Below are positions 1 to 6,378 of a stretch of DNA of 10,086 nucleotides, one piece after another. Source of the stretch: Ignavibacteria bacterium (GTDB lineage Bacteria; Bacteroidota; Ignavibacteria; Tepidaquicellales; Tepidaquicellaceae); NCBI GenBank assembly GCA_018058125.1, contig JAGPCH010000028.1, positions 1-10,086 on the forward strand. Direction: 5' to 3'. Numbering within the stretch: position 1 is the stretch's first letter; each line of letters starts with the position of its first letter. The position numbers and the translations under genes were made by a program. The notes under the pieces are model-generated. The model had not been told where the DNA came from. It searched no databases and was given only the letters and a program-made list of their open reading frames with translations.

Positions 1-56
1 TTATTGAAATATCAAAGTATATAAAATTATTTTTCAAAAATGAATTTTTATTAATC

Positions 57-87
57 TTGAATTAGCATTCGCTAATAGGTATTTTTA
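57..87 (+). promoter_or_regulatory. Probable Bacteroidota-type promoter of the PfkB-family kinase
   Basis: TTG at 57-59 is followed by exactly 20 bases and then TATTTTTA at 80-87, which matches the Bacteroidota -7 element TAnnTTTG at all but its last base. Transcription would start near position 94, leaving a leader of about 20 bases before the ATG at 115. The same 20-base spacing occurs in the better promoter at 3424-3454, which supports the call. A perfect inverted repeat (61-66 with 71-76) lies inside the spacer. The call is a motif match only. Confidence 0.45.
61..76. repeat. Inverted repeat (6-base arms, 4-base loop) upstream of the kinase
   Basis: ATTAGC at 61-66 and GCTAAT at 71-76 are perfect reverse complements around the loop ATTC. 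It is followed by a T-rich stretch (82-92). It could be a weak intrinsic terminator of a gene upstream of the window, or an operator, because it sits between the two proposed promoter elements of the kinase gene. The stem has only two G/C pairs, so a terminator role would be weak. Confidence 0.35.
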
Positions 88-114
88 TTTTTTAAATATA
101 AATTAATTTTATAA

Positions 115-1035
115 ATGAGTTTATTAGTTATTGGATCACTTGCTTTAGATACAATTGAAACACCCTTTGGAAAAGCTGAAAGAACCTTAGGAGGTTCTGC
201 AACATTTATTTCAACATCTGCAAGCTATTTTACTGACAATGTCAGACTGGTAGGAATTGTAGGATATGATTTTCCTGATGAGGAAATACAATTTTTAAAA
301 TCAAAAAATATCGATCTCTCAGGTCTTGAAATTTCTGAAACGAAGAAAACCTTTCACTGGCATGGAAAATACGATTTTGATTTAAATACTCGCGATTCAT
401 TGGTTACAGAATTAAATGCTTTTGAAACTTTCGATCCGGTAATTTCAGAAAAATTCAAGGACAGTGAGTATGTCTGTCTTGGAAATTTACACCCGTCTCT
501 TCAGCAAAAAGTTGTAAAGCAGATTACAAATCCAAAACTGATAATGTGTGACACAATGAATTTCTGGATTGAAGGAGCTCATAAAGAGTTACTAGAGACA
601 TTAAAACTTGTTAATTTATTGGTCATTAATGACAGTGAGGCGCGAGAACTTTCCAAAGAGTTTAACCTTGTAACAGCTGCTAAAAAAATAATGGATATGG
701 GTCCGAAAATCCTGATCATTAAAAAAGGCGAACATGGAGCATTGTTGTTTACAAAAGATACCGTTTTCTCTGCTCCTGCTTTCCCAATGGAAAAAGTATT
801 TGATCCTACCGGTGCCGGTGACACGTTTGCAGGCGGTCTAATGGGTTGGCTTACAAAGACAAATGATCTTTCAGAAAAGAATCTTAAGCTGGCTGTAATT
901 TACGGCAGCGCAATGGCTTCTCTTGCAGTAGAAAAGTTTTCTCTTGACGGTATTCGCGATTTAACTAAAGATCAGATTATGAACAGATTCAACGAATTTA
1001 AAAAGTTAACTCATTTTGAAGAGATAAATTTATAG
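115..1035 (+). CDS. PfkB-family carbohydrate/nucleoside kinase
   Basis: This is a ribokinase-fold kinase that transfers the ATP gamma-phosphate to a hydroxyl of a sugar, nucleoside or similar small molecule in the cytoplasm. At 306 residues it has the family's usual length. Visible marks are the N-terminal core MSLLVIGSLALD, the glycine-rich substrate-side motif LGGSATF (25-31), an IND-SEARELS segment around 171-180 and the C-terminal signature DPTGAGDTFAGG (230-241). In that signature Asp236 is the expected catalytic base and the GAGD turn forms the anion hole. The substrate cannot be told from sequence; ribokinase-, fructokinase- and adenosine kinase-like enzymes share all these motifs. The ATG at 115 has no Shine-Dalgarno but is placed right for the family's first beta strand. 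It leads a same-strand run with recO, 48 bases downstream. Confidence 0.9.
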   Translation: MSLLVIGSLALDTIETPFGKAERTLGGSATFISTSASYFTDNVRLVGIVGYDFPDEEIQFLKSKNIDLSGLEISETKKTFHWHGKYDFDLNTRDSLVTELNAFETFDPVISEKFKDSEYVCLGNLHPSLQQKVVKQITNPKLIMCDTMNFWIEGAHKELLETLKLVNLLVINDSEARELSKEFNLVTAAKKIMDMGPKILIIKKGEHGALLFTKDTVFSAPAFPMEKVFDPTGAGDTFAGGLMGWLTKTNDLSEKNLKLAVIYGSAMASLAVEKFSLDGIRDLTKDQIMNRFNEFKKLTHFEEINL

Positions 1036-1083
1036 TTAAAATTAGTGAATATCTGAAACATGTAATTTATAATCACGTAATCC

Positions 1084-1788
1084 ATGCAGATTATTAAAAC
1101 AGACGCATTTGTATTGAAGAGTTTTAAATACGGCGAGACAAGTAAAATTGTAACGCTGTTTACAAAAGATCATGGAAAATTAAATGCAATAGTAAAAGGT
1201 GTGAGAAACTACAAATCAAGAATATGCGGTACAATGGAGAGTATGAATTATATTTCAGCAGTCATTTATTTAAAGGAAAGCAGAGATTTGCAGCTTGTTT
1301 CAAATGCTGAATACAAAAGATCCTTTAAAGGGATAGTAAATAATATTGATAAAATTGAAATTGCATATAATATTATTGAGTTACTTAATAAATCAGTTGT
1401 TGAAAATTATGTCAATGACCGGATTTTCGAATTACTGATAAATGTATTTTCAAAACTTGATACTGCTGAAAATAACTATTCAAATTATACATTATATTTT
1501 TTGATTAAATTGTCGAATATACTCGGACTTTCGCCGGAGTTTACTAAAGTTTACAAGGAACATGAAACTTTTTTTACATTAAATGAATTTTACATGAACG
1601 ATGATATATATAATGAATTTTATGTGTTTACACAGGGATCACTCGAAAATTTAGAATTTGTAGTTTCCGATCATTCACTCATAAGTAAATTTATTTTTAA
1701 TTATGAAAGATTTGTTTCAAATCATACTCAGGGACTGACAAAGTATAAATCAAGCAAAGTATTTAAACAATTAAACTCAATAACTTAA
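1084..1788 (+). CDS. recO: DNA repair protein RecO
   Basis: RecO works with RecR (and RecF) to load RecA onto single-stranded DNA covered by SSB, and it anneals complementary strands. The N-terminal OB fold is clear: the opening TDAFVLKSFKYGETSKIVTL (6-25), then TKDHGKLNAIVKGVRNYKSR (27-46). This corresponds to the family pattern 'a.VL....y.E.d.iv.lfT...G......kG.r'. A helical C-terminal domain follows. The protein has 234 residues, about normal. The C-terminal four-cysteine zinc site found in many RecO proteins is missing: the only cysteine is Cys48, and the region where the site should sit (about 160-187) is hydrophobic and acidic instead. The gene lies 48 bases after the kinase and 51 before htrA, so co-transcription is likely. 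No Shine-Dalgarno precedes the ATG. Confidence 0.88.
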   Translation: MQIIKTDAFVLKSFKYGETSKIVTLFTKDHGKLNAIVKGVRNYKSRICGTMESMNYISAVIYLKESRDLQLVSNAEYKRSFKGIVNNIDKIEIAYNIIELLNKSVVENYVNDRIFELLINVFSKLDTAENNYSNYTLYFLIKLSNILGLSPEFTKVYKEHETFFTLNEFYMNDDIYNEFYVFTQGSLENLEFVVSDHSLISKFIFNYERFVSNHTQGLTKYKSSKVFKQLNSIT

Positions 1789-1824
1789 AATTAAAATTTA
1801 ATTCATTTTTAATAAAAAATAGAT

Positions 1825-1832
1825 TAAGGAGA
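1825..1832 (+). promoter_or_regulatory. Strong Shine-Dalgarno site of htrA
   Basis: TAAGGAGA lies 7 bases before the ATG at 1840, close to an ideal ribosome binding site, and it fixes the htrA start. None of the other start codons in this window has a comparable site, so htrA may be translated by a different route or at a higher rate than its neighbours. Confidence 0.8.
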
Positions 1833-1839
1833 AAATTAT

Positions 1840-3360
1840 ATGTCAAAAAAATCTGTAGTATTTGCCGGTCTTCTTCTGGTAGTTGCAATGTCTTTTGGAG
1901 GTCTGTTAATAGCTAATTTTGGAAATGTTAAGCAAATCATAGCTGCCGGTCCTCAGGTTGATTTTAAATCGGCGCCTGAAGGTCAGAATTCAAACCCGCA
2001 ATTGCAAAGTTTGAATGACGCATTTGTTGAAATTGCTAAATCTGTAACGCCTACGGTTGCTTATATTGAAGTAACTACAGGAAGTGAAAACGATGAAGAT
2101 CAAAATAAACAATTTCAGTTGCCGTTTAATTTACCCCCAGAATTTGGAAACCCTGAAGGACCGGACGGACCTCAGGGAAGAGGAAGTGGTTCGGGTATTT
2201 TAATTAGTAATGACGGATATATTTTAACAAATAATCATGTTGTTAAAAATGCTTCTGATAATGGTATAAAAGTGATATTGACAGATAAACGGGAATATAC
2301 TGCTAAGATGATTGGTGTAGATCCAAATACAGATCTTGCTGTAATAAAAGTTGATGCATATGATCTGCCATCTATTACGATTGGTAATTCTGACAATGTA
2401 CAGGTAGGTCAATGGGTCGTTGCTATTGGAAATCCATTAGGACTGAATAGTACTGTAACAGCCGGAATAGTTTCAGCTTTGGGTAGAAATATTCAATTAG
2501 GCGGAGACAGTTATGCAATAAACAATTTTATTCAGACTGATGCAGCAATAAATCCAGGAAACAGCGGAGGTGCATTAGTGGATATTAATGGTAATCTTGT
2601 CGGAATTAATACTGCAATTAAAACAACCAATGGATATTATCAGGGATATGGATTTGCTATTCCAATCAATTTGGCTAAAAATGTTGCTACAGAATTAATT
2701 AAGAACGGAAAAGTTTCAAGAGGATATATTGGGGTTACTATAAAAGATGTAGATGTAAAAGAAGCTAAAGGGTTAGGTATGGATAAAGTAAAAGGTGTTA
2801 TGGTTCAGGATGTACTTGAAGGTGGTGCAGGTTTTAATGCAGGGTTAAAATCCGGAGATGTAATATTAACAGTTGATGGAAAAGAAGTTAATGCTGCTAA
2901 TGAATTACAAACTATTATTGGTTCACATCATCCCGGAGATGAAGTAAGTTTGGTAATTTTCAGGGATGGCAGTGAGATTAATAAAACTGTTACTTTAAAA
3001 CCTAAAGATGATAATGCTAATCAATCAGCTCAAAATACAACTCCCAGAGAAACAGAAAATGAAGGAGCTTCAAAGAGTTTTGAATCCATTGGAATTACCG
3101 TATCCCCTCTTACAGCCGGATTAAAAACTAAATTCAATGTTGAAAATGGGATATATATCAGTAATGTAAAAAGGTTTTCTGAAGGATTTGACAGAGGATT
3201 AATTGAAGGATTAGTTATTTTGGAAGCTGATAAGGAGAAAATTGAAAGTATTGAACAATTTAACTCATTGCTTAGTAATAAAAATGTAGGAGAAGTCGTT
3301 TTATTAAAGGTAATGAGTCAAGATGGAAATAAAAGACTAATTGCAGTTGAAATCAAGTAA
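1840..3360 (+). CDS. htrA: HtrA/Do (DegP/DegQ)-type serine protease with two PDZ domains
   Basis: This is an envelope protease/chaperone of the S1C family that degrades or refolds misfolded exported proteins. An N-terminal hydrophobic segment (about 6-26, after MSKKS) acts as a signal peptide or anchor and places the enzyme in the periplasm. The catalytic triad is complete: His133 in LTNNHVV, Asp165 in DPNTDLAVIKV and Ser242 in NPGNSGGALV. The chymotrypsin-like domain spans about 60-290. PDZ1 spans about 293-388, with GYIGVTI as its carboxylate-binding strand. A polar linker (389-413) leads to a shorter, more divergent PDZ2 (about 415-506). A polar, proline-rich insertion at about 81-115 precedes the GSGSGI strand. 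Its 506 residues match DegP/DegQ size; DegP and DegQ cannot be separated here. A strong Shine-Dalgarno fixes the start. A hairpin terminator follows, and T9SS cargo genes come next. Confidence 0.95.
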   Translation: MSKKSVVFAGLLLVVAMSFGGLLIANFGNVKQIIAAGPQVDFKSAPEGQNSNPQLQSLNDAFVEIAKSVTPTVAYIEVTTGSENDEDQNKQFQLPFNLPPEFGNPEGPDGPQGRGSGSGILISNDGYILTNNHVVKNASDNGIKVILTDKREYTAKMIGVDPNTDLAVIKVDAYDLPSITIGNSDNVQVGQWVVAIGNPLGLNSTVTAGIVSALGRNIQLGGDSYAINNFIQTDAAINPGNSGGALVDINGNLVGINTAIKTTNGYYQGYGFAIPINLAKNVATELIKNGKVSRGYIGVTIKDVDVKEAKGLGMDKVKGVMVQDVLEGGAGFNAGLKSGDVILTVDGKEVNAANELQTIIGSHHPGDEVSLVIFRDGSEINKTVTLKPKDDNANQSAQNTTPRETENEGASKSFESIGITVSPLTAGLKTKFNVENGIYISNVKRFSEGFDRGLIEGLVILEADKEKIESIEQFNSLLSNKNVGEVVLLKVMSQDGNKRLIAVEIK

Positions 3361-3366
3361 AATATA

Positions 3367-3405
3367 TTTCATTCCGGAAGGATCTAACGTTCTTCCGGAA
3401 TGAAA
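3367..3405 (+). terminator. Intrinsic terminator after htrA
   Basis: TTTCATTCCGGAAG (3367-3380) pairs perfectly over 14 bases with CTTCCGGAATGAAA (3392-3405) around an 11-base loop. It begins 7 bases after the htrA stop codon. The following tract AATTTTCTAATTTG is only moderately T-rich, so termination may be partial. It separates the kinase-recO-htrA run from the next promoter. Confidence 0.75.
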
Positions 3406-3423
3406 ATTTTCTAATTTGTTATA

Positions 3424-3454
3424 TTGCTTTTTAATAACATTATATCTATTTTTG
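3424..3454 (+). promoter_or_regulatory. Bacteroidota-type promoter for the two T9SS cargo genes
   Basis: TTG (3424-3426), a 20-base spacer and TATTTTTG (3447-3454) match the Bacteroidota housekeeping promoter (TTG, spacer of about 17-23, TAnnTTTG) at every defined base. It lies between the htrA terminator and the ATG at 3466, where a promoter is expected. Transcription should begin about 5-8 bases past the -7 element, near 3459-3462, leaving a 5' leader of only a few bases. The upstream in-frame TTG at 3424 is the -33 element, not a start codon. Confidence 0.65.
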
Positions 3455-3465
3455 AATTAAGAATT

Positions 3466-3855
3466 ATGAAAAAATATATTTACATCATTATAATATTATT
3501 AGTTGTTTTTAGTTTTAGCATTAATGTAAATGCTGAAACTAAAAACCATTCAAATATTAATTTAAAAGGAAGTGTAACATCAAATATTTCTGATGATTAT
3601 AAACTTTATCAGAATTTTCCTAATCCTTTTAATCCTGCAACAATTCTTAGTTATAAAATAAATCAAAGTGGATACGTCACTTTAAAAGTATATAACCTGG
3701 TTGGACAGGTTGTAGCTACTTTAGTTGACGATTTTCAGGAAGTCGGAACATACAGTAAACAGTTTGACGCTTCAAATCTCTCAGCCGGTATTTACCTGTA
3801 CAAATTACAGGTTAATAATTTTACTTCCGTCAAGAGAATGACTCTCATAAAATAA
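3466..3855 (+). CDS. Small secreted protein made almost entirely of a T9SS type A sorting domain
   Basis: The 129-residue product starts with a Sec signal peptide: MKKY, a hydrophobic core to about residue 19, and probable cleavage after the VNA at 21-23. About 20 unremarkable residues follow, then a type IX secretion C-terminal sorting domain (about 44-129). That domain shows KLYQNFPNPFNPATILSY (46-63), the YNLVGQVVATL turn (76-86) and the ending SAGIYLYKLQ...KRMTLIK. Such domains normally tag large exported proteins for outer-membrane passage and surface attachment; here there is almost no passenger. It may be a genuine tiny surface protein or the remnant of a larger gene. The ATG at 3466 is preferred to the upstream in-frame TTG at 3424, because it begins a textbook signal peptide and the TTG belongs to the promoter. 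The next cargo gene follows after 29 bases, so they are probably co-transcribed. Confidence 0.85.
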   Translation: MKKYIYIIIILLVVFSFSINVNAETKNHSNINLKGSVTSNISDDYKLYQNFPNPFNPATILSYKINQSGYVTLKVYNLVGQVVATLVDDFQEVGTYSKQFDASNLSAGIYLYKLQVNNFTSVKRMTLIK

Positions 3856-3884
3856 TTTAATAATCTTTTTCAATTTATTTAAAT

Positions 3885-4790
3885 TTGAAATCTTATAGAT
3901 TTTCTCTCTTCATATTCCTATTACTATTTTTATTCAGTTCAAATTATTCATTTTCACAAGGTGAGATAATTGATGATTTTTCAGTAAAAGCAATGCCGGG
4001 TTGGATATGGGGCGGGGTTGAAATGAAATATTCGCATTCTGAAGATAATCGTGAAAATGGTTTCGCTGATATAGTTACAGCAAAATCTATCGAACCAGGA
4101 GCATACATTGGTAAAATTTTGTTAAAAAAGAATTATCTCATTACAGCTGGCAATTACTTAAATGTTATGCTTAAAGGGGTAAACAATGATGCAAACGTTA
4201 AATTACAGCTTATCTATGATCTCAACAGAAACACATTTTATGATGAAAATGCAGATGTATTGTTAACATCCGGACCTATATCATTGAACTTTGACGGATG
4301 GAAGGAAATTAAGTTAAAACTTGATGAAGAGAACTTTAAAATTATCACTAAAACTGATATTGATTTTGAAGTTACTGAGGATGAGATTTTCGGCATTCAG
4401 TTTGAATTTGAAGCCGGAAAAAATTATAAAGTTTCAAAATTTGAATCAGGAATTGCTTTGATATCAGAAATAGTAAATAAAGAAGCATTTACTGATTTTG
4501 ATCGGAGCAGTTCTTCCAATAATTCAGAATCCTATTTCGATGCCAGTAATCAGCCTAATCCTTTTAATCCAGTAACGACGATTAAGTATACCATACCTCA
4601 GTCTACTTATGTTTCTATCGATGTTTATGACAGATTAGGCAGACCCGTGGTTACTTTAATAAATCAAAATCAGGAAGCCGGCAGATATGAAGTGGATTTT
4701 GATGCTGGGGATTTACCAAGCGGAATTTATTTTTACCGAATCAAAACTTCCGAAAAAACAGAAGTAAGGAAAATGTTGTTTTCAAAATAG
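3885..4790 (+). CDS. Secreted protein with unrecognised beta-rich domain and T9SS type A sorting domain
   Basis: The product is 301 residues. A signal peptide (MKSYRFS, then a hydrophobic run to about residue 18, ending SFSQ at 22-25) leads to a domain of about 170 residues (27-198). I do not recognise this domain firmly. It is rich in alternating hydrophobic strands and contains SLNFDGWKEIKLKLDEENF (133-151), reminiscent of the 'gW..v.ipl..f' strand pair of galactose-binding/carbohydrate-binding jelly rolls. That is a weak resemblance, not an assignment. A Ser/Asn-rich linker (205-217) joins it to a sorting domain (about 218-301) with QPNPFNPVTTIKY, YDRLGRPVVTL and SGIYFYRI...RKMLFSK. The start is TTG: an in-frame stop at 3861-3863 and no ATG leave it as the only start giving the full signal peptide. 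Export and surface attachment by T9SS are expected. A terminator follows 17 bases after the stop. Confidence 0.8.
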   Translation: MKSYRFSLFIFLLLFLFSSNYSFSQGEIIDDFSVKAMPGWIWGGVEMKYSHSEDNRENGFADIVTAKSIEPGAYIGKILLKKNYLITAGNYLNVMLKGVNNDANVKLQLIYDLNRNTFYDENADVLLTSGPISLNFDGWKEIKLKLDEENFKIITKTDIDFEVTEDEIFGIQFEFEAGKNYKVSKFESGIALISEIVNKEAFTDFDRSSSSNNSESYFDASNQPNPFNPVTTIKYTIPQSTYVSIDVYDRLGRPVVTLINQNQEAGRYEVDFDAGDLPSGIYFYRIKTSEKTEVRKMLFSK

Positions 4791-4807
4791 TTAGAGGTTT
4801 ATAAATA

Positions 4808-4845
4808 AAAAGAGTCCGACAGATTTGTTTCTGCCGGACTCTTTT
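4808..4845. terminator. Bidirectional intrinsic terminator between convergent genes
   Basis: AAAAGAGTCCGACAG (4808-4822) and CTGCCGGACTCTTTT (4831-4845) form a 15-base stem around an 8-base loop. Read on the plus strand there is one A-C mismatch (4819/4834). Read on the minus strand the same position becomes a G-U pair, so the stem is complete and is followed by a T-rich tail. It therefore serves both the plus-strand T9SS genes (stop at 4790) and the minus-strand cytochrome gene (stop at 4865), probably better for the latter. Confidence 0.88.
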
Positions 4846-4864
4846 GTTATTTAAAAATATTTTC

Positions 4865-6376
4865 TTATTTTACTAATTCAATACCGGCGGGAAATGAAGC
4901 CATTTGCACCCTGTCATCCATTAAAGAAAAATCTGACATTCTTATAATCCGGGTAACTCCAACTTTCTTACTGCCTACAGTCGGATGATGTCCGTCAAAT
5001 CCATTAAGAGTTTCACATGCTATATAAGCATATTGTCCATCTGCAGTAAAATCAACCCCATGTGGCTGAATACCAACATTGGTAATTGTTTCCTGAACTT
5101 CCTGAAGAGATCTGTTTATAATTGATACTGTATTATTGTTTCTATTACAAACAAAAATTTGATTTCCGTCATTTGTAAATTTCATTAGTAATGGAAAGGC
5201 ATTATTACCTAGAAAAATCTTTTTCACAAACGAGAGATCCGAAGCATTATAAATTCTGACCTCGCTTGATCCTCTGCAAGAAACAAACAATAGACTTTCA
5301 TCAGGAGATAAAAGGATCTGATAAGGTCTGAAATTACCTGTTCCATTTCCTGACGGAGGAACAGTTGGATCTATAGGTTCTTTAACATAAGTAGAATCAC
5401 TTTGATAAAAATAATTTGTGTTTATTTTAAATATATACTCCCCTATCTCCGAAGTAACATACAAAGTATTTCCGTCATTTGTCAAAGCCATTCCGTGAGG
5501 TCCAGTCATTCTTGGCTCATTTTCAAATACATCTGTTACTGTCATTGAAGAAGTATTGAATTTTCGAGTTGATGAAACACCACTTGATGCAAAATTTGTA
5601 ACATAACCTGTTTGACCGTCTTGTGAGATCTCAATATGAGCCGGACTCTGACCAGCCTGCATATTCCCTCCTATCTTAGCATGAGTATATGAATCATATT
5701 TTTGAATATAACCTGCACTTATCAGACTAACATAAAACACACTTTTATCCGGACTTAATTTTACGTAATGAGGTGAATTCAGAGAATTACCAACACCTCC
5801 TACCGGGACTAGTCTGAGAACTTGTTTAGTATATTGATTTATAACAGCTACAAGATCAGCTGCCTGATTTGTTATAAATCCTTTTTCACTTACCGGAACA
5901 TCCGTAAATGCAACCTGCCCATCTTTACTTTTAGCACCATCATTTATCCAGTTATAAATAGTTTGAACTTTTTCCGGTAGTATCTTATGAAATGTAGGAA
6001 ACAATGAATCTACTGCGACAGGAGCAAAATTTGTATCCGAATTTATATAAGCAATGAAATGTGACCAATAACCATTATAAGGAATTATCATGGTTCCATT
6101 TGCGGATCCCTGCATTGCATTATTCCAGTTTACAAGGTCCATTCCATTAGAATTATTTCCGGTAGCATGGCATGAAGGACTTGCGCAGGTTATATTGCTG
6201 CTGTTTAAGGGTTCATTAAAAATTGCTTCTATATCTTCAGGGAAACCGGTTATATTATCCGGAGTTTGGCTGAAATCCTGCTCACAGGATTGAAAAACCA
6301 ATGGTAATGCTGTAAAAAAGGATATTACAGCAACCATTATAATGATTGATCCGGATCTTGTAATATATTTATTCAT
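4865..6376 (-). CDS. Lipoprotein with c-type cytochrome domain and seven-bladed YVTN-type beta-propeller
   Basis: The product is 503 residues. An N-terminal hydrophobic segment (11-28) ends at Cys31 in VFQSCEQ, a plausible Bacteroidota lipobox; the acidic residues just after the cysteine would suit a surface lipoprotein. Residues about 45-150 resemble the planctomycete-type cytochrome c domain (PSCyt1-like): an AIFNEPL helix, the haem site CASPSCH (64-70), GMDLVNWNNAMQG (78-90), and the closing helix QTIYNWINDGAK (138-149). The haem site is CX4CH instead of CX2CH. The usual late Met-Pro distal ligand is replaced by PTFHKILPE (127-135). From about 172 to the end are repeats such as HIEISQDGQTGYVTN and HGVDFTADGQYAYIA, typical of YVTN/NHL-like propellers. 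Their 'P..h.h' strands recur seven times, the last (FPAGIEL) at the very C-terminus. Electron transfer or redox sensing at the cell surface is an inference. It starts 2 bases after the thioesterase stop. Confidence 0.82.
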   Translation of the reverse strand: MNKYITRSGSIIIMVAVISFFTALPLVFQSCEQDFSQTPDNITGFPEDIEAIFNEPLNSSNITCASPSCHATGNNSNGMDLVNWNNAMQGSANGTMIIPYNGYWSHFIAYINSDTNFAPVAVDSLFPTFHKILPEKVQTIYNWINDGAKSKDGQVAFTDVPVSEKGFITNQAADLVAVINQYTKQVLRLVPVGGVGNSLNSPHYVKLSPDKSVFYVSLISAGYIQKYDSYTHAKIGGNMQAGQSPAHIEISQDGQTGYVTNFASSGVSSTRKFNTSSMTVTDVFENEPRMTGPHGMALTNDGNTLYVTSEIGEYIFKINTNYFYQSDSTYVKEPIDPTVPPSGNGTGNFRPYQILLSPDESLLFVSCRGSSEVRIYNASDLSFVKKIFLGNNAFPLLMKFTNDGNQIFVCNRNNNTVSIINRSLQEVQETITNVGIQPHGVDFTADGQYAYIACETLNGFDGHHPTVGSKKVGVTRIIRMSDFSLMDDRVQMASFPAGIELVK

Positions 6377-6378
6377 TA

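Noticed and set aside
579..824. Minus-strand open frame inside the kinase gene
   Set aside because: It is antisense to the conserved PfkB C-terminal signature and shows no independent coding evidence.
1789..1803. AT-only palindrome AATTAAAATTTAATT after recO as a terminator or operator
   Set aside because: It has no loop and no G/C pairs and is expected by chance in such AT-rich spacers.
2224..2412. Minus-strand open frame inside htrA
   Set aside because: It is antisense to the protease catalytic region and is a low-complexity translation of the opposite strand.
3424..3465. TTG at 3424 as the start of the small T9SS protein
   Set aside because: It would put 14 extra residues before a complete signal peptide, and the TTG fits the -33 promoter element with a perfect -7 element 20 bases on.
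6090..6293. Plus-strand open frame inside the cytochrome gene
   Set aside because: It is antisense to the cytochrome domain and has no supporting features.
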